A DNA stretch of 64,000 bases from Frankia sp. R82 (GTDB lineage Bacteria > Actinomycetota > Actinomycetes > Frankiales > Frankiaceae): the NCBI RefSeq assembly GCF_023716925.1, contig NZ_JAMQQG010000002.1, positions 48,656 through 112,655 of the forward strand, read 5' to 3'. Positions 18,952 through 27,772 of the stretch are shown one piece after another. Numbering within the stretch: position 1 is the first letter of the stretch; every line of letters starts with the position of its first letter. The notes below the pieces were generated by a model, which did not search any database, had not been told where the DNA came from, and saw only the letters and a program-made list of their open reading frames with translations. The translations under genes and the position numbers were made by a program.

Positions 18952-19283
18952 GTGTTTTCCTCTCCGAGGCCGCTGCCGGAGATTTCGCCGCCAGTGACGT
19001 CGGGTCGTCCTCGCTGGACGGGCTTTCTGGACAACGAAGAACCGTGCGTCTCGGCCGGGTATCCGCCGCCGCAGCCTCACCACGAATAGATGCGAAAAGT
19101 CCAGAGTTTTCACACAAAGAGCGGCCACCCCAGGGCCCGCCGCCTGGAACAGCTGATATCAGAAAGCCATGATCATGGCCCGCTTCCCTCGCGGATCATG
19201 AGGACGAACCATGCTACAGCGAGAACGCAGGCGCAACCGGGCGGGTGCGGGACCATTGCCCCGCACCCGGTCGGACATCGGCC

Positions 19284-19775
19284 TCAGTTGGCCGACTGGA
19301 CGACGGTCACGTCGACGTTGTCGAGGGTGACGCTGCCGCCGTAGGACGTCGCGTTGTTCCGGCAGGTGTTCACCTGGCTCGGGGTCGCAGTGCCCTGTAC
19401 GTAGTTCACACAGGCTGCGACAGCACTCGAGTCGCCGCCGCTGATGTTGACCGTTGCCTTGTTGTAGGTCCGGCCGCCCTGGTTGTTCTCCTGGTCAAGG
19501 AAGAGGCTGACGTCGTGCAGGTAGACGGTGCCACCGTAGGCGTCCGCAACGTTCCGGCAGTAGTTCGACTGCGGCCGTACCTGGTGGCGGGCGGATGTAC
19601 GGGCGTAGTTGAGACAGCCCGACAGGGACGCCGCCCCGCCGCCCTGAATGCTGATCCTCGCGTCGTTGTAGGTCGGCGACGCCGCGAAGGCCGGCGCCGC
19701 GCCCATGACCGCGAACGCGGCCGCGCAGGCTACCGCCGTGCCGCGCGCAGCACGCCCAAAACCTAGGATGTTCAT
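19284..19775 (-). CDS. Secreted protein with two paired-Cys repeats, 163 aa
   Basis: ATG at 19775 follows AAGGGGAG. The signal peptide ends near the APAFAAS site at residue about 32. The mature protein is two tandem copies of the module seen in the 282-aa neighbour: ISIQGGG...Cys54...Cys73...YGGTVYLHDVSLF and VNISGGD...Cys122...Cys138...YGGSVTLDNVDV. It has no catalytic motif and no anchor, so it is probably exported to the medium or cell surface. The two genes are on the same strand about 330 bp apart and look like paralogues of different repeat number. Function unknown. Confidence 0.82.
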   Translation of the reverse strand: MNILGFGRAARGTAVACAAAFAVMGAAPAFAASPTYNDARISIQGGGAASLSGCLNYARTSARHQVRPQSNYCRNVADAYGGTVYLHDVSLFLDQENNQGGRTYNKATVNISGGDSSAVAACVNYVQGTATPSQVNTCRNNATSYGGSVTLDNVDVTVVQSAN

Positions 19776-20350
19776 GTAGACGACTCCCCTTCAGTCAGGT
19801 GTTGTTGATGCTGCCCCGCCGGAATGGCAATGTCGCAGTTCCATGCGTACGTCACCCAACTAATCTTCGCGCGGCCCCCCGGCAAGCGACCCCAAGGTAG
19901 CCGTTTGGGAACTCCGGGTCAAAGCACATGGACCTTCCGCGTGGCGTGCCGACACAGCACGACACGGCATCCCGAAAGTCGGTCCAGACCGCCTGCTCCG
20001 CTCAACGCGACGCGCGGCGACCACTTCACGCGAGAATTAAACTGAACATATTTAATTTGGTTGATCATAATTCAGGCGATATCCGGTCAACCGGGCACCA
20101 GGCGAAAGCAGCGGCCCGGCTGTCAGGCCGGGAAAGTCCACGCGCACAATCATCTGGGCCGTTCCGGTGCCACCGGTGGCCACCACATCCCCGCCGCCGT
20201 CCCGGTTGCCGTCCTGCCGCCGTCGTCCGGTGGCCGCGGCTTCTTCGGCGTGCTCGCCCTGACGGCGAAGGAGTACGGGCAGGCACCGCCCATCAGCCAG
20301 GCGGCCGGCCCCAGTCAGGGGATGGCGCAGGATCGCCCGTTTCGGCCGGA
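19776..20350. other. 575-bp stretch, mostly decayed DNA
   Basis: No intact gene. It contains the promoter region of the 163-aa secreted protein on the left and the tail of the ABC permease remnant on the right. Confidence 0.4.
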
Positions 20351-20366
20351 TCAGGACGGCAACCAC
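20290..20366 (-). pseudogene. ABC permease N-terminal remnant
   Basis: A GTG at 20366 begins VVAVLIRPKRAILRHPLTG, which resembles the cytoplasmic start of actinobacterial ABC permeases. The similarity stops after about 20 residues and the frame continues with unrelated, low-complexity sequence. It overlaps the end of the ATPase remnant as partner genes normally do. Similarity is short, so the call is tentative. Confidence 0.4.
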
Positions 20367-20503
20367 GATGGCCCTTGCCCGGGACCGGCCTCGACGCCGG
20401 CCGGGCGCACGAAGGTCTCCTCCAGCGGGCTGCCACCGCGCACCTCGTCGAGCGGGCCGACAGCGGCGACAGCTCCCCTGGCCATCACGGCAACGGTCGC
20501 CCA
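20351..20503 (-). pseudogene. ABC transporter ATPase C-terminal remnant
   Basis: Reading the minus strand gives ATVAVMARGAVAAVGPLDEV and then GGSPLEETFVR before a TGA at 20351. This is the usual end of drug-export ABC ATPases (vavm-Gr-vavG-ldel, then LE-xF). The Walker and signature motifs are absent upstream, so only the 3' tail survives. Confidence 0.5.
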
Positions 20504-20736
20504 TCGTGGCGGCCGACCGGGCGCCCCGGCGGGCGCTGGAGAAGGCCGGCTCTGACCGGATCGGACGGGGGCGCATCACCCGGACAATCAGGTCGACGAT
20601 CCGCTGCACTACCTCTACCGCGTCGATCGCGTCGGCCGAGCTGAGCACCGGTCGGCGAACATGGCACTGCCCGCCGGGCCACAGGGCACGACGGGCAGTG
20701 GTATTTCAGCTGTCAGTAGCGAGAATCAAACGGGAA

Positions 20737-20868
20737 TCAGTAGCGGGCGCCCGCCGTCGAGCGGTTGCGCGGCCGTCGACGCAGCCGTCGGAGACCTCGA
20801 GCCGCCGACCGATCGGCCGCGTTCACATCACGCCGGGCCTCACCGCGGAGCCTGCGCAGCATCTTCAC
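20737..20868 (-). CDS. Possible 43-aa Arg-rich peptide
   Basis: A GTG at 20868 lies 5 nt after a perfect GAGGAGG. The product starts (V)KMLRRLRGEARRD and contains about 15 Arg, so it is strongly basic. It stands alone in an otherwise gene-free stretch. The SD is the main support; it could be a small nucleic-acid-binding peptide or a remnant. Confidence 0.35.
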   Translation of the reverse strand: MKMLRRLRGEARRDVNAADRSAARGLRRLRRRPRNRSTAGARY

Positions 20869-21150
20869 CGTTACCTCCTCGAGCTGTGTGTTCTCCCGCC
20901 AGCATCGGTTGTGCCGGCCTGGTCATGACATGCCCGGCAGGCCGGCAATAACACTTCAAGACTTGCCGAAGTCGCGCACCGGGTGAAAACTCCGCCGGAC
21001 GCCGCCCGCCTGGATCCGGCCGGCGCGGACGGAGTTTCGCTGGTCGACGCGGGCGGCGCTGGTCGGAGGGACGCCGCGCGCACGGCGCTGGCGCACAGGT
21101 TGACCGAGAGGACATCTGACGCAGGCGCGGACGTGGCAATCGGCGGAGCC

Positions 21151-22011
21151 TCAGCGTCTGGCGAGCAGGTCCGGGGGCGGCGGGCCGAAGCGTCCGCGCA
21201 GGAAGTCGGCGAGGCCGCGCAGGCGTCCTTCGGGGTGCCAGTAGGGGCCGCGCCGGCGCGGTGCGAGGGAGCCGGCGGCGAGCTGCCACAGCGCGATACA
21301 AAAGCGAATAAACGTGTGGTAACGGCCCGAGTGGTCCCGAACGAGCAGCAGGGTGTTGCGCAGCTGTAGATAGTCGATCGCCGCGGACGTCGAGCTGATG
21401 TGCGGGTTCTTCACCATCGCGCCCCGGACGAGGCCGCACTCCCAGCCGGCGGCGCGGGCCCGCAGTGCCAGGTCGGCCTCCTCGCAGTACGCGAAGTAGC
21501 GTTCGTCGAAGATGCCGACCTCGTCCAGGCAGGCACGGCGGGCGAACATCAGGGTGCCATGTGGGTGGCCGACCGGTTCCCAGCCCTCGCCGGTCCGCGC
21601 GGGGACCAGGATGCCACCGAAGTACGGGTCGACGACCGGTGTCGCGCCGTCGCCGACGTCGGCGCAGGCGAGGCCCGCCCGGGAGTGTTGCGCGAGCACG
21701 CTCAGCACGTTGCTCAGGCAGGTCGGCTCGGGCAGGGCGTCGTGCGGTGCCAGCACCACCCATTCGCCTGCGTCCGGATCGGCGAGGAACCGGCGGTAGC
21801 CGATGTTGGCCGCCGGGCCGAACCCCAGGTTGCTCCCGGCGAGCACCACCGTCACGTCCGCGGCCTCGACCGCAGGCGCCCGGGCGGACCCGTTGTCCAC
21901 AACAGTGATCACGACGGGAACGTCCTGGGCGCGGAACGCGTCGATCGTGTCGAGGAGTCGCTCGGGCTGATCGCGGTGGACGAGGATGACCGGAACCGGA
22001 AGCGGCGGCAT
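21151..22011 (-). CDS. Family 2 glycosyltransferase
   Basis: 286 aa of a GT-A fold: the N-terminal PVILVHRDQPERLLDTI strand and helix, VVDNGS near residue 38, NLGFGPAANIGYR, a metal-site region at APHDALPEP (about 88-96), and DEVGIFDERYFAYCEEADLALRA around residues 162-185. This arrangement is typical of rhamnosyl- or galactofuranosyl-type transferases of actinobacteria. It has no membrane helix, so it acts on the cytoplasmic face. Sugar and acceptor are unknown. It is 8 bp downstream of the SRPBCC gene and probably shares its transcript. Confidence 0.88.
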   Translation of the reverse strand: MPPLPVPVILVHRDQPERLLDTIDAFRAQDVPVVITVVDNGSARAPAVEAADVTVVLAGSNLGFGPAANIGYRRFLADPDAGEWVVLAPHDALPEPTCLSNVLSVLAQHSRAGLACADVGDGATPVVDPYFGGILVPARTGEGWEPVGHPHGTLMFARRACLDEVGIFDERYFAYCEEADLALRARAAGWECGLVRGAMVKNPHISSTSAAIDYLQLRNTLLLVRDHSGRYHTFIRFCIALWQLAAGSLAPRRRGPYWHPEGRLRGLADFLRGRFGPPPPDLLARR

Positions 22012-22019
22012 GACGTCGG

Positions 22020-22511
22020 TCAGCGGGAGCCGACGGGTGCGGGCTGTTCCACCGTGCGGGCCAGGATGCCCAGGGTTGCCCGCAGGCCCGCCTCCGGGAT
22101 CACCGGAAAAATGCCCTTCCCGCGGTAGACCTCGTCGATCTCACTCCAGTCGTAGTAAGAGATCACGAGAGTGCCGGACTCGGCGGGCTCCAGCCGGTAT
22201 CCATACAGATGCCGCAACGGTGGCTCGACCACGCCGCTGGCGATGGTCCACTCGAGGAGAGCATCCGGCTCAAATTTCGTGATCTTGACCGTGACGTCGT
22301 ACTTTCCGAGTGGATAGTCGTTGAGGGACTCCCGATCCATGTGGACGACGAATTCGTCGCCGACCTGGCTCACCGGCCGCCCCTCGGCGGACTGCAGCAT
22401 TCCCGAGCTGTCGATCGCCACGTGCCCGGCCGGATCGGTCAGTACTGCGAACACCGCCGCAGGGGAGGCCGCGACCACGCGGCGGACCTCGAACCGTTCA
22501 ACTGTGGTCAT
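22020..22511 (-). CDS. SRPBCC (START-like) family protein, 163 aa
   Basis: It begins MTTVERFEVRRVVAASPAAVFAVLTDP, the usual opening strand and helix of polyketide-cyclase/dehydrase-type SRPBCC proteins. The middle carries GRPVSQVGDEFVV and the end a long C-terminal helix (LRATLGILARTVE). Such proteins bind hydrophobic ligands in a helix-grip pocket; the ligand here is unknown. An ATG at 22520 is an alternative start; neither has a clear SD. The gene immediately precedes the GT2 gene. Confidence 0.8.
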   Translation of the reverse strand: MTTVERFEVRRVVAASPAAVFAVLTDPAGHVAIDSSGMLQSAEGRPVSQVGDEFVVHMDRESLNDYPLGKYDVTVKITKFEPDALLEWTIASGVVEPPLRHLYGYRLEPAESGTLVISYYDWSEIDEVYRGKGIFPVIPEAGLRATLGILARTVEQPAPVGSR

Positions 22512-22720
22512 GCCGGGCATTGTCGCATCGACGAAAGAGTGCGCGCCAATCCTCCATGGTGCCGGAGGACCGTCGCGACGGTCTCGCGGCGCGGGCGCCG
22601 GCCCGGTGGGCGGCATCCCGGGGTACCGCCCACCGCCTTACCGACGGTCGCACCAACAGCCCTGCGGACCTGGCCGGAGACCGGGTGGGCGCCCTGACCG
22701 GACGACCCACGGACGACCGG

Positions 22721-22969
22721 TCAGCGGGAGGTCGTGGCTCCGACCAGAACGAGTGCGCCAGACCCTGCCACCCGCTGCGCGGGAATGGCGGGCGCATCGC
22801 TCTGCGCGTTCTGGGCGTGGATCAGGATTGCCGCCACTTCCTGGCGGGCCGAGGGCGACAGGTCGGGGTTGGCGAACAGCTCGGCGATCTCACGCCGCTG
22901 GACGCGCTGCTCCCAGAACGAGGCGAACGTCCTCCGCAGCGAGGAAGCGGAATTGTGGTGGACGCGCAT
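22721..22969 (-). CDS. Small hypothetical protein, 82 aa
   Basis: The ATG at 22969 is preceded by a strong AAGGAG SD. The product has a basic N-terminus, a helical centre (SFWEQRVQRREIAELF, SARQEVAAILIHAQ) and a hydrophobic tail. It resembles short actinomycete proteins of unknown role upstream of specialised-metabolism genes, but I recognise no family. Confidence 0.65.
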   Translation of the reverse strand: MRVHHNSASSLRRTFASFWEQRVQRREIAELFANPDLSPSARQEVAAILIHAQNAQSDAPAIPAQRVAGSGALVLVGATTSR

Positions 22970-23173
22970 GAGAAACTCCTTGGGTTAAAACCGGGGAGGA
23001 CGGGCCACTGTCATCTCCCACAGTCATTGTGCCCCCGGAGCAACCACTCCGGGGAGCCCGGACAACGTGATGTGGACTGCAGTCCAAGGCATTCGTCGAC
23101 CTATATGAGCTGGACCACAGTAATGGCGCTCACAAAAACCGCCGACCCGTAACCGTGGTCACAGGATGCCTGT

Positions 23174-23251
23174 CCGGAATTGCGGTTCCACGTAGCGCTG
23201 GTCACATGTGGCCCTACCCGGAATTGCGGTTCCACGTAGCGCCGATCACAT
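23174..23251. repeat. 34-bp imperfect direct repeat pair
   Basis: GGAATTGCGGTTCCACGTAG followed by CGC and a CACAT tail occurs at 23174-23207 and again at 23218-23251, 44 bp apart, differing at two positions. It lies downstream of the P450 stop and upstream of the 82-aa ORF. Each copy includes GGAATTGCGGTTCC, an imperfect palindrome. Confidence 0.85.
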
Positions 23252-23440
23252 TCATCGGCTCGGCTGGTTCACGCGACGGCCGCCATGCCACCCGTCGCGT
23301 GGGCCGTGCCGTGCCGCCCAGCAGGTCCGGGCCCGCCGGGGCACGCCCGCGGGAGGAACGTCCGGAAGAAACACGCGGACCCGCCGGACACCCACCCAGC
23401 CCGCCCGCCCCGGCCATCCCCTCGGCCCACGGTGGAGCCG

Positions 23441-24670
23441 TCAGAACGTCACCGGAAGGGCACGCAATCCGTACACCACCGTGTTCGCCCGGAAATCCAC
23501 GTCCGCAAAGGGCACCGCAAGTGCAAGCCGGGGAAATCGGCGCAACAGGGCCGGCAGGCCGATCCGCAGTTCCATCCGGGCAAGCGGCGCGCCCAGGCAG
23601 TGATGCCGTCCGAAACCGAAGGCGACATGACCGACGGAGCCTCGGGTGATGTCCAGTCGATCCGGATCGTCGATGAACGCCGGATCCCGGTTGGCGGCGG
23701 GAAGCGACATCACCAGGTGTTCGCCCGCCCCGATCCGTCGTCCGCCGAGGGCCACCACCGACCGGTGGGCGGTACGCGGGACGGCGGAGTGCACGATCGA
23801 CAGCCAGCGCAGCAGTTCCTCGACGGCGGGCATGACCATGGTCGGCTGGTCGCGCACCGCGGCCAGCTGGTCGGGATGACGCAGCAGCGCCAGCGTGCCG
23901 AGGGCAAACATGTTCGCCGTCGTTTCATGACCGGCGATCAGCAGCAGGTTGGCGATGCCGACCAGCTCGACCGTGCTCAGCTCGTCGCCGTGCTCGCGCA
24001 CCAGCATGCCCAGGGTGTCCTCCCCCGGCTGTCGGCGGGCCCGGCCGACGAGGGTGGCCATGTACTCGCGGCTTTCGGCCAGGACCGAGAGCCGCTCCTC
24101 GACGGGGAGGGTGAGGTCGATCTGGCGGGCGGTGCGGCGGTGAAAGTCGTCCCGGTCGGCGTAGGGCACGCCGAGCAGCTCGCAGATCACCAGCGAAGGC
24201 ACCGGCAGCGCGAAGGTCGACACCAGATCGACCGGCTGACCCGCCCGCTCGACGTCGTCGAGGGCCTGCTCCACGATCTCGGTGATCCTGGATTCGAGCC
24301 TGCGCATCCGGGTGCCGGTGAACTCCGGGGTGAGCATGCGCCGCAACCGGCTGTGCTCGGGCGGGTCGAGTGCCAACAGGTTGCCGGCCCGAAGCTCGTC
24401 GAGTCGCTCCCCGTGCGGACCCCGAGCGCCGGCCCTGGGCGGTCCGAGGAAGCCGCCGGCGAAGTTCCCGAACTCCTTGGCGTCCCCGAGAATCTCCCGA
24501 ACCTCCTCATACCGGGTGACCACGTTCGCCGCCAGCCCGAAGGGCGTCGTCACCGGCAGCAGCTCGCCCGCCTGGCGCGCCCGGGCGAGCTGTGCATCGG
24601 GCGCGAACAGATCGCGCCGCAGGTACGCGGGTGTCGTCCACACATCCGTCATGATCGCTCGATTCATCAC
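23441..24670 (-). CDS. Cytochrome P450 monooxygenase
   Basis: 409 aa, a normal length for soluble bacterial P450s. Diagnostic motifs are present: the I-helix oxygen-activation motif AGHETTAN, the K-helix ExxR as EELLRW, and the haem-binding loop AFGFGRHHCLGAPLAR with the Cys ligand. It would hydroxylate or epoxidise a small hydrophobic substrate using ferredoxin and reductase, neither of which is encoded here. The ATG at 24670 or 24652 could be the start; both lack a strong SD. It stands alone, so the substrate cannot be inferred. Confidence 0.92.
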   Translation of the reverse strand: MMNRAIMTDVWTTPAYLRRDLFAPDAQLARARQAGELLPVTTPFGLAANVVTRYEEVREILGDAKEFGNFAGGFLGPPRAGARGPHGERLDELRAGNLLALDPPEHSRLRRMLTPEFTGTRMRRLESRITEIVEQALDDVERAGQPVDLVSTFALPVPSLVICELLGVPYADRDDFHRRTARQIDLTLPVEERLSVLAESREYMATLVGRARRQPGEDTLGMLVREHGDELSTVELVGIANLLLIAGHETTANMFALGTLALLRHPDQLAAVRDQPTMVMPAVEELLRWLSIVHSAVPRTAHRSVVALGGRRIGAGEHLVMSLPAANRDPAFIDDPDRLDITRGSVGHVAFGFGRHHCLGAPLARMELRIGLPALLRRFPRLALAVPFADVDFRANTVVYGLRALPVTF

Positions 24671-25094
24671 GAAGGGTAGCCATTGATTCGACGATTGGTA
24701 ACGCTACCATCGGTGCCGGCGCCGGCGCCTCGCCGCGATCGCACCGACAGCCACCATCGGTGCGCACCGCGGAGCCGGATCGAGCGGAGGCGAGGTTCCA
24801 GCTACCCGAAGCAACCATAATGATACTTTTCGCCACGGCCAGGATTCGACCTTTTCGCCCGGCGGGAAAGAACGAGAACTCCCGACGGACAATGCTCGGG
24901 TTTCGGAATTACCCCGACCACGGGAATACAATCGCGACGACAGGTGGCGCCTAGCGGCGACCCGAACACGGCCGCATCACCGGACATTCACACCGAGCGA
25001 CCGACGGAGCCTGCGATCGCGCGGGAGAAACGGGATAGACTTCCTGAAAGACAGGCATGCAGGGCATTGAAGGCGCCGTCCCGATAGCAGAGGT
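24671..25094. other. Divergent promoter region between P450 and HelD genes
   Basis: 424 bp with no gene. It is more AT-rich than its flanks. I looked for the 19-bp rifamycin-associated inverted repeat that precedes some helR genes and did not see it. Confidence 0.5.
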
Positions 25095-27698
25095 GTGGCC
25101 GTTTTGTCAATCGAGGAGATGGATTCCGAGCAGTCCTACGTCTCCGCTCTCTACCGCCGGCTCGACGATCTGCGGCTGCGGGCCTCGACGCGGCTGCGCC
25201 GGGTACTGCAGCAGTCCGAGAGTCTGCCGCGGGCCCGGTTCGAGCGGGAGGTCGCCAGCGCCGACTGCGCCGCCACGCTGGCCCGGCTGCGGGCCGCCGA
25301 GATCGGCCTGTGCTTCGGCCGGCTGGACTTCGACGGCGGTGAGCGTCGTTATGTCGGCCGGATGGGCATCTTCGACGAGGCCGCCGACTACGAGCCGCTG
25401 CTGATCGACTGGCGGACCCCGGCGGCCCGGCCGTTCTACGCGGCCACCGGGGCGGAGCGGCTCGGGGTCCGCCGTCGGCGGCACATCGCCACCCGGCAAC
25501 GTGCGGTGACCGGCCTGGAGGACGACATCTTCGAGGTCGCCGACTCCCCCGGACAGGTCACCCCGCTGGCCGGGGAGCCGGCGTTGTTCGCCACCCTCAA
25601 CGCGGCGCGCACCGGCCGGATGAGCGACATCGTCGCCACCATCCAGGCCGAGCAGGACCGGATCATCCGCTCGGACCAGCGCGGTGTCCTTGTAGTGCAG
25701 GGCGGCCCCGGCACGGGAAAGACCGCCGTGGCCCTGCACCGGGCCGCCTATCTGCTTTACACCCACCGCGAAAAGCTGGCGCGCAGCGGTGTGCTCGTCA
25801 TCGGCCCCCATCCGGCATTCCTGCGCTATATCGAAAACGTACTGCCCTCCCTCGGCGAGACCAGTGTTGTCAGCACGACAATCGACATGTTGTATCCGGG
25901 TGTGACGGTGCGCCGGCTGGACGACCCGGCGGTCACCGAGCTCAAGGGCCGGTCGGTTCTGGCCGATGTCCTCGCCGCGGCGGTGCATCACCGCCAGCGG
26001 CTGCCCCAGGGGCACACCCTGGAGATTCACACCGACGAACGGCTGCTTCTGCTGGAACGATCCACCTGCGCGCGTGCCCGGGCGCTCGCCCGGGAGTCCG
26101 GCGAGCTGCACAACGACGCACGGCCCATCTTCGTCCGCGCGGTGATCGAGGCGCTGGCCCGCCAGGTCGCCGACGGCTACGCCGCCGAGACGATCACCGC
26201 ACAGGTGCTGGAGGCCGATCCGGAGGCGCTGGACCTGCTCGCCCCGGCCGGGTCCGGCGGCTCGAGCCTGCTCGACGACGACGACCTCGCCCAACTGCGC
26301 CGCGAGCTGCGCGCCGACCCGGCCGTGCGGACCGTCCTCGACGAGCTGTGGCCGGCGTTGACTCCGGAGCAGCTGCTCGCCGAGCTGTACGCCGATCCGG
26401 GCACGCTCGCCGCGGTCGCACCGCAGCTGTCCGCGACCGAGCGGCAGCTGTTGCACCGTCCCCTGGCCGAGAACGGCGCCGACGACGAGGACTGGCTACG
26501 CGAGCTGCGGGCCGTCACCGACGCCGCCGGGCCGGCGGCAACCGACAGCGCGGACGCCCCGGACGGGCGGGACGCGGGCGACGACGACGACGCGTCGTCA
26601 GACCGCCCTCGTCGGCCAGGCCCGGTCGGTGGTTGGAGCGCCGCGGACATCGCACTACTCGACGAGGTCGCGGAGCTGCTGGGTGACGACGACCAGGCCG
26701 CGAAGGCAGCGGCGTTGCGGGAGCGGCTGGCCCGGGTGGCCTACGCCCAGGGCGTGCTCGACATCCTGTCCCGGGACATCGAGGACGATCCGGAGATCAT
26801 GATGGCCGTCGACCTGATCGACGCCGGCCGGCTGGCCGAACGGCACGAGGACGCCGATCCCCGCACGATCGCGCAACGGGCCCTCGCCGACCGGACCTGG
26901 GTGTTCGGGCATGTGGTCGTTGACGAGGCACAGGAGCTGTCCGAGATGGCCTGGCGGATGGTGATGCGCCGCTGCCCGACCCGCTCGATGACGATCGTCG
27001 GGGACGTCGCGCAGACCGGTGACCCGGCCGGCACCACGTCCTGGGACCGGGTGCTCGCGCCCTACCCGGCGGCGGGTACGCCCGCGCGGCGGGAGACTCT
27101 GACGGTGAACTACCGCACGCCGGCAGAGATCATGGCGGTGGCCGCGGACGTGCTGGCGACCCTGTCTCCGCCGCAGGAGCCGCCGCGTTCGGTACGCACG
27201 GTCGGGCAGCAGCCGTGGCGACTGCAGGTGGCCGAGCACGAGCTCGGCCCGCAGCTGGCCCGGTCCGTCGTACGCGAACTGGCGCGGTTGGCCGCCACCA
27301 CGACACCCCAGGACACCGCCGCGGCGACCGGCGGCCCTGGCTTCGGTGGATCAGGCGCCGGTGGATCAGGCGCCGGTGGGGCCGGGCGGTTGGCGGTGCT
27401 GGTGCCGACGTCCCGGCTGCCCGAGCTGACCGCGGCGGTGCGGGCGGTCGTCCCCGAGGCGGATGCCGGAGCCGGGGCGATGTTGACCGCCCCGGTGGTG
27501 GTGCTCGGCGTGCGGGAGGCCAAGGGGCTGGAGTTCGACACGGTGCTGCTGGCCGACCCGGACACGGTGCTGGCCGCCTCGCCGCGCGGCGCACACGACC
27601 TGTATGTCGCGCTCACCCGGGCGACGCACCGGCTCGGCGTCGTGCATACCGGCGACATCCCGCCGATGCTCGCCCGTCTCACCCCGACACAGGCGTGA
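25095..27698 (+). CDS. HelD/HelR-type RNA polymerase-associated helicase
   Basis: 867 aa. The N-terminal antiparallel coiled region (EQSYVSALYRRLDDLRLRAS) is followed by YVGRMGIFD and the family-typical LLIDWRTPAARPFY near 102-115. The Q-motif TIQAEQDRIIRSDQ and Walker A GGPGTGKT at 203-210 follow; motif II is VVDEAQELSEMAW and later helicase motifs include NYRTP and ALTRATH. HelD proteins use ATP to pull stalled or drug-bound RNA polymerase from DNA; the HelR branch confers rifamycin tolerance. An acidic low-complexity insert near residues 475-515 and a Gly/Ser repeat near 750 make it longer than the usual 700-760 aa. Start is GTG with a poor SD; an ATG at 25120 is possible. Confidence 0.85.
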   Translation: MAVLSIEEMDSEQSYVSALYRRLDDLRLRASTRLRRVLQQSESLPRARFEREVASADCAATLARLRAAEIGLCFGRLDFDGGERRYVGRMGIFDEAADYEPLLIDWRTPAARPFYAATGAERLGVRRRRHIATRQRAVTGLEDDIFEVADSPGQVTPLAGEPALFATLNAARTGRMSDIVATIQAEQDRIIRSDQRGVLVVQGGPGTGKTAVALHRAAYLLYTHREKLARSGVLVIGPHPAFLRYIENVLPSLGETSVVSTTIDMLYPGVTVRRLDDPAVTELKGRSVLADVLAAAVHHRQRLPQGHTLEIHTDERLLLLERSTCARARALARESGELHNDARPIFVRAVIEALARQVADGYAAETITAQVLEADPEALDLLAPAGSGGSSLLDDDDLAQLRRELRADPAVRTVLDELWPALTPEQLLAELYADPGTLAAVAPQLSATERQLLHRPLAENGADDEDWLRELRAVTDAAGPAATDSADAPDGRDAGDDDDASSDRPRRPGPVGGWSAADIALLDEVAELLGDDDQAAKAAALRERLARVAYAQGVLDILSRDIEDDPEIMMAVDLIDAGRLAERHEDADPRTIAQRALADRTWVFGHVVVDEAQELSEMAWRMVMRRCPTRSMTIVGDVAQTGDPAGTTSWDRVLAPYPAAGTPARRETLTVNYRTPAEIMAVAADVLATLSPPQEPPRSVRTVGQQPWRLQVAEHELGPQLARSVVRELARLAATTTPQDTAAATGGPGFGGSGAGGSGAGGAGRLAVLVPTSRLPELTAAVRAVVPEADAGAGAMLTAPVVVLGVREAKGLEFDTVLLADPDTVLAASPRGAHDLYVALTRATHRLGVVHTGDIPPMLARLTPTQA

Positions 27699-27701
27699 CC
27701 A

Positions 27702-27757
27702 GCGAGCACCGGCGAGCCACCGGCGAGCCACCGGCGAGCCACCGGCGAGCCACCGGC
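27702..27757. repeat. 12-bp tandem repeat (GCGAGCCACCGG)n
   Basis: About four and a half copies immediately after the HelD stop and 16 bp before the convergent SulP stop. The first copy is one base shorter. It fills almost the whole intergenic gap. Confidence 0.9.
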
Positions 27758-27772
27758 GGGACGGGCCCGGCC

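Noticed and set aside
24671..25094. Rifamycin-associated element upstream of the HelD gene
   Set aside because: No 19-bp inverted repeat of that type could be found by eye.
25107..26456. 449-codon minus-strand frame inside the helicase gene
   Set aside because: Antisense to intact helicase motifs and of shadow composition.
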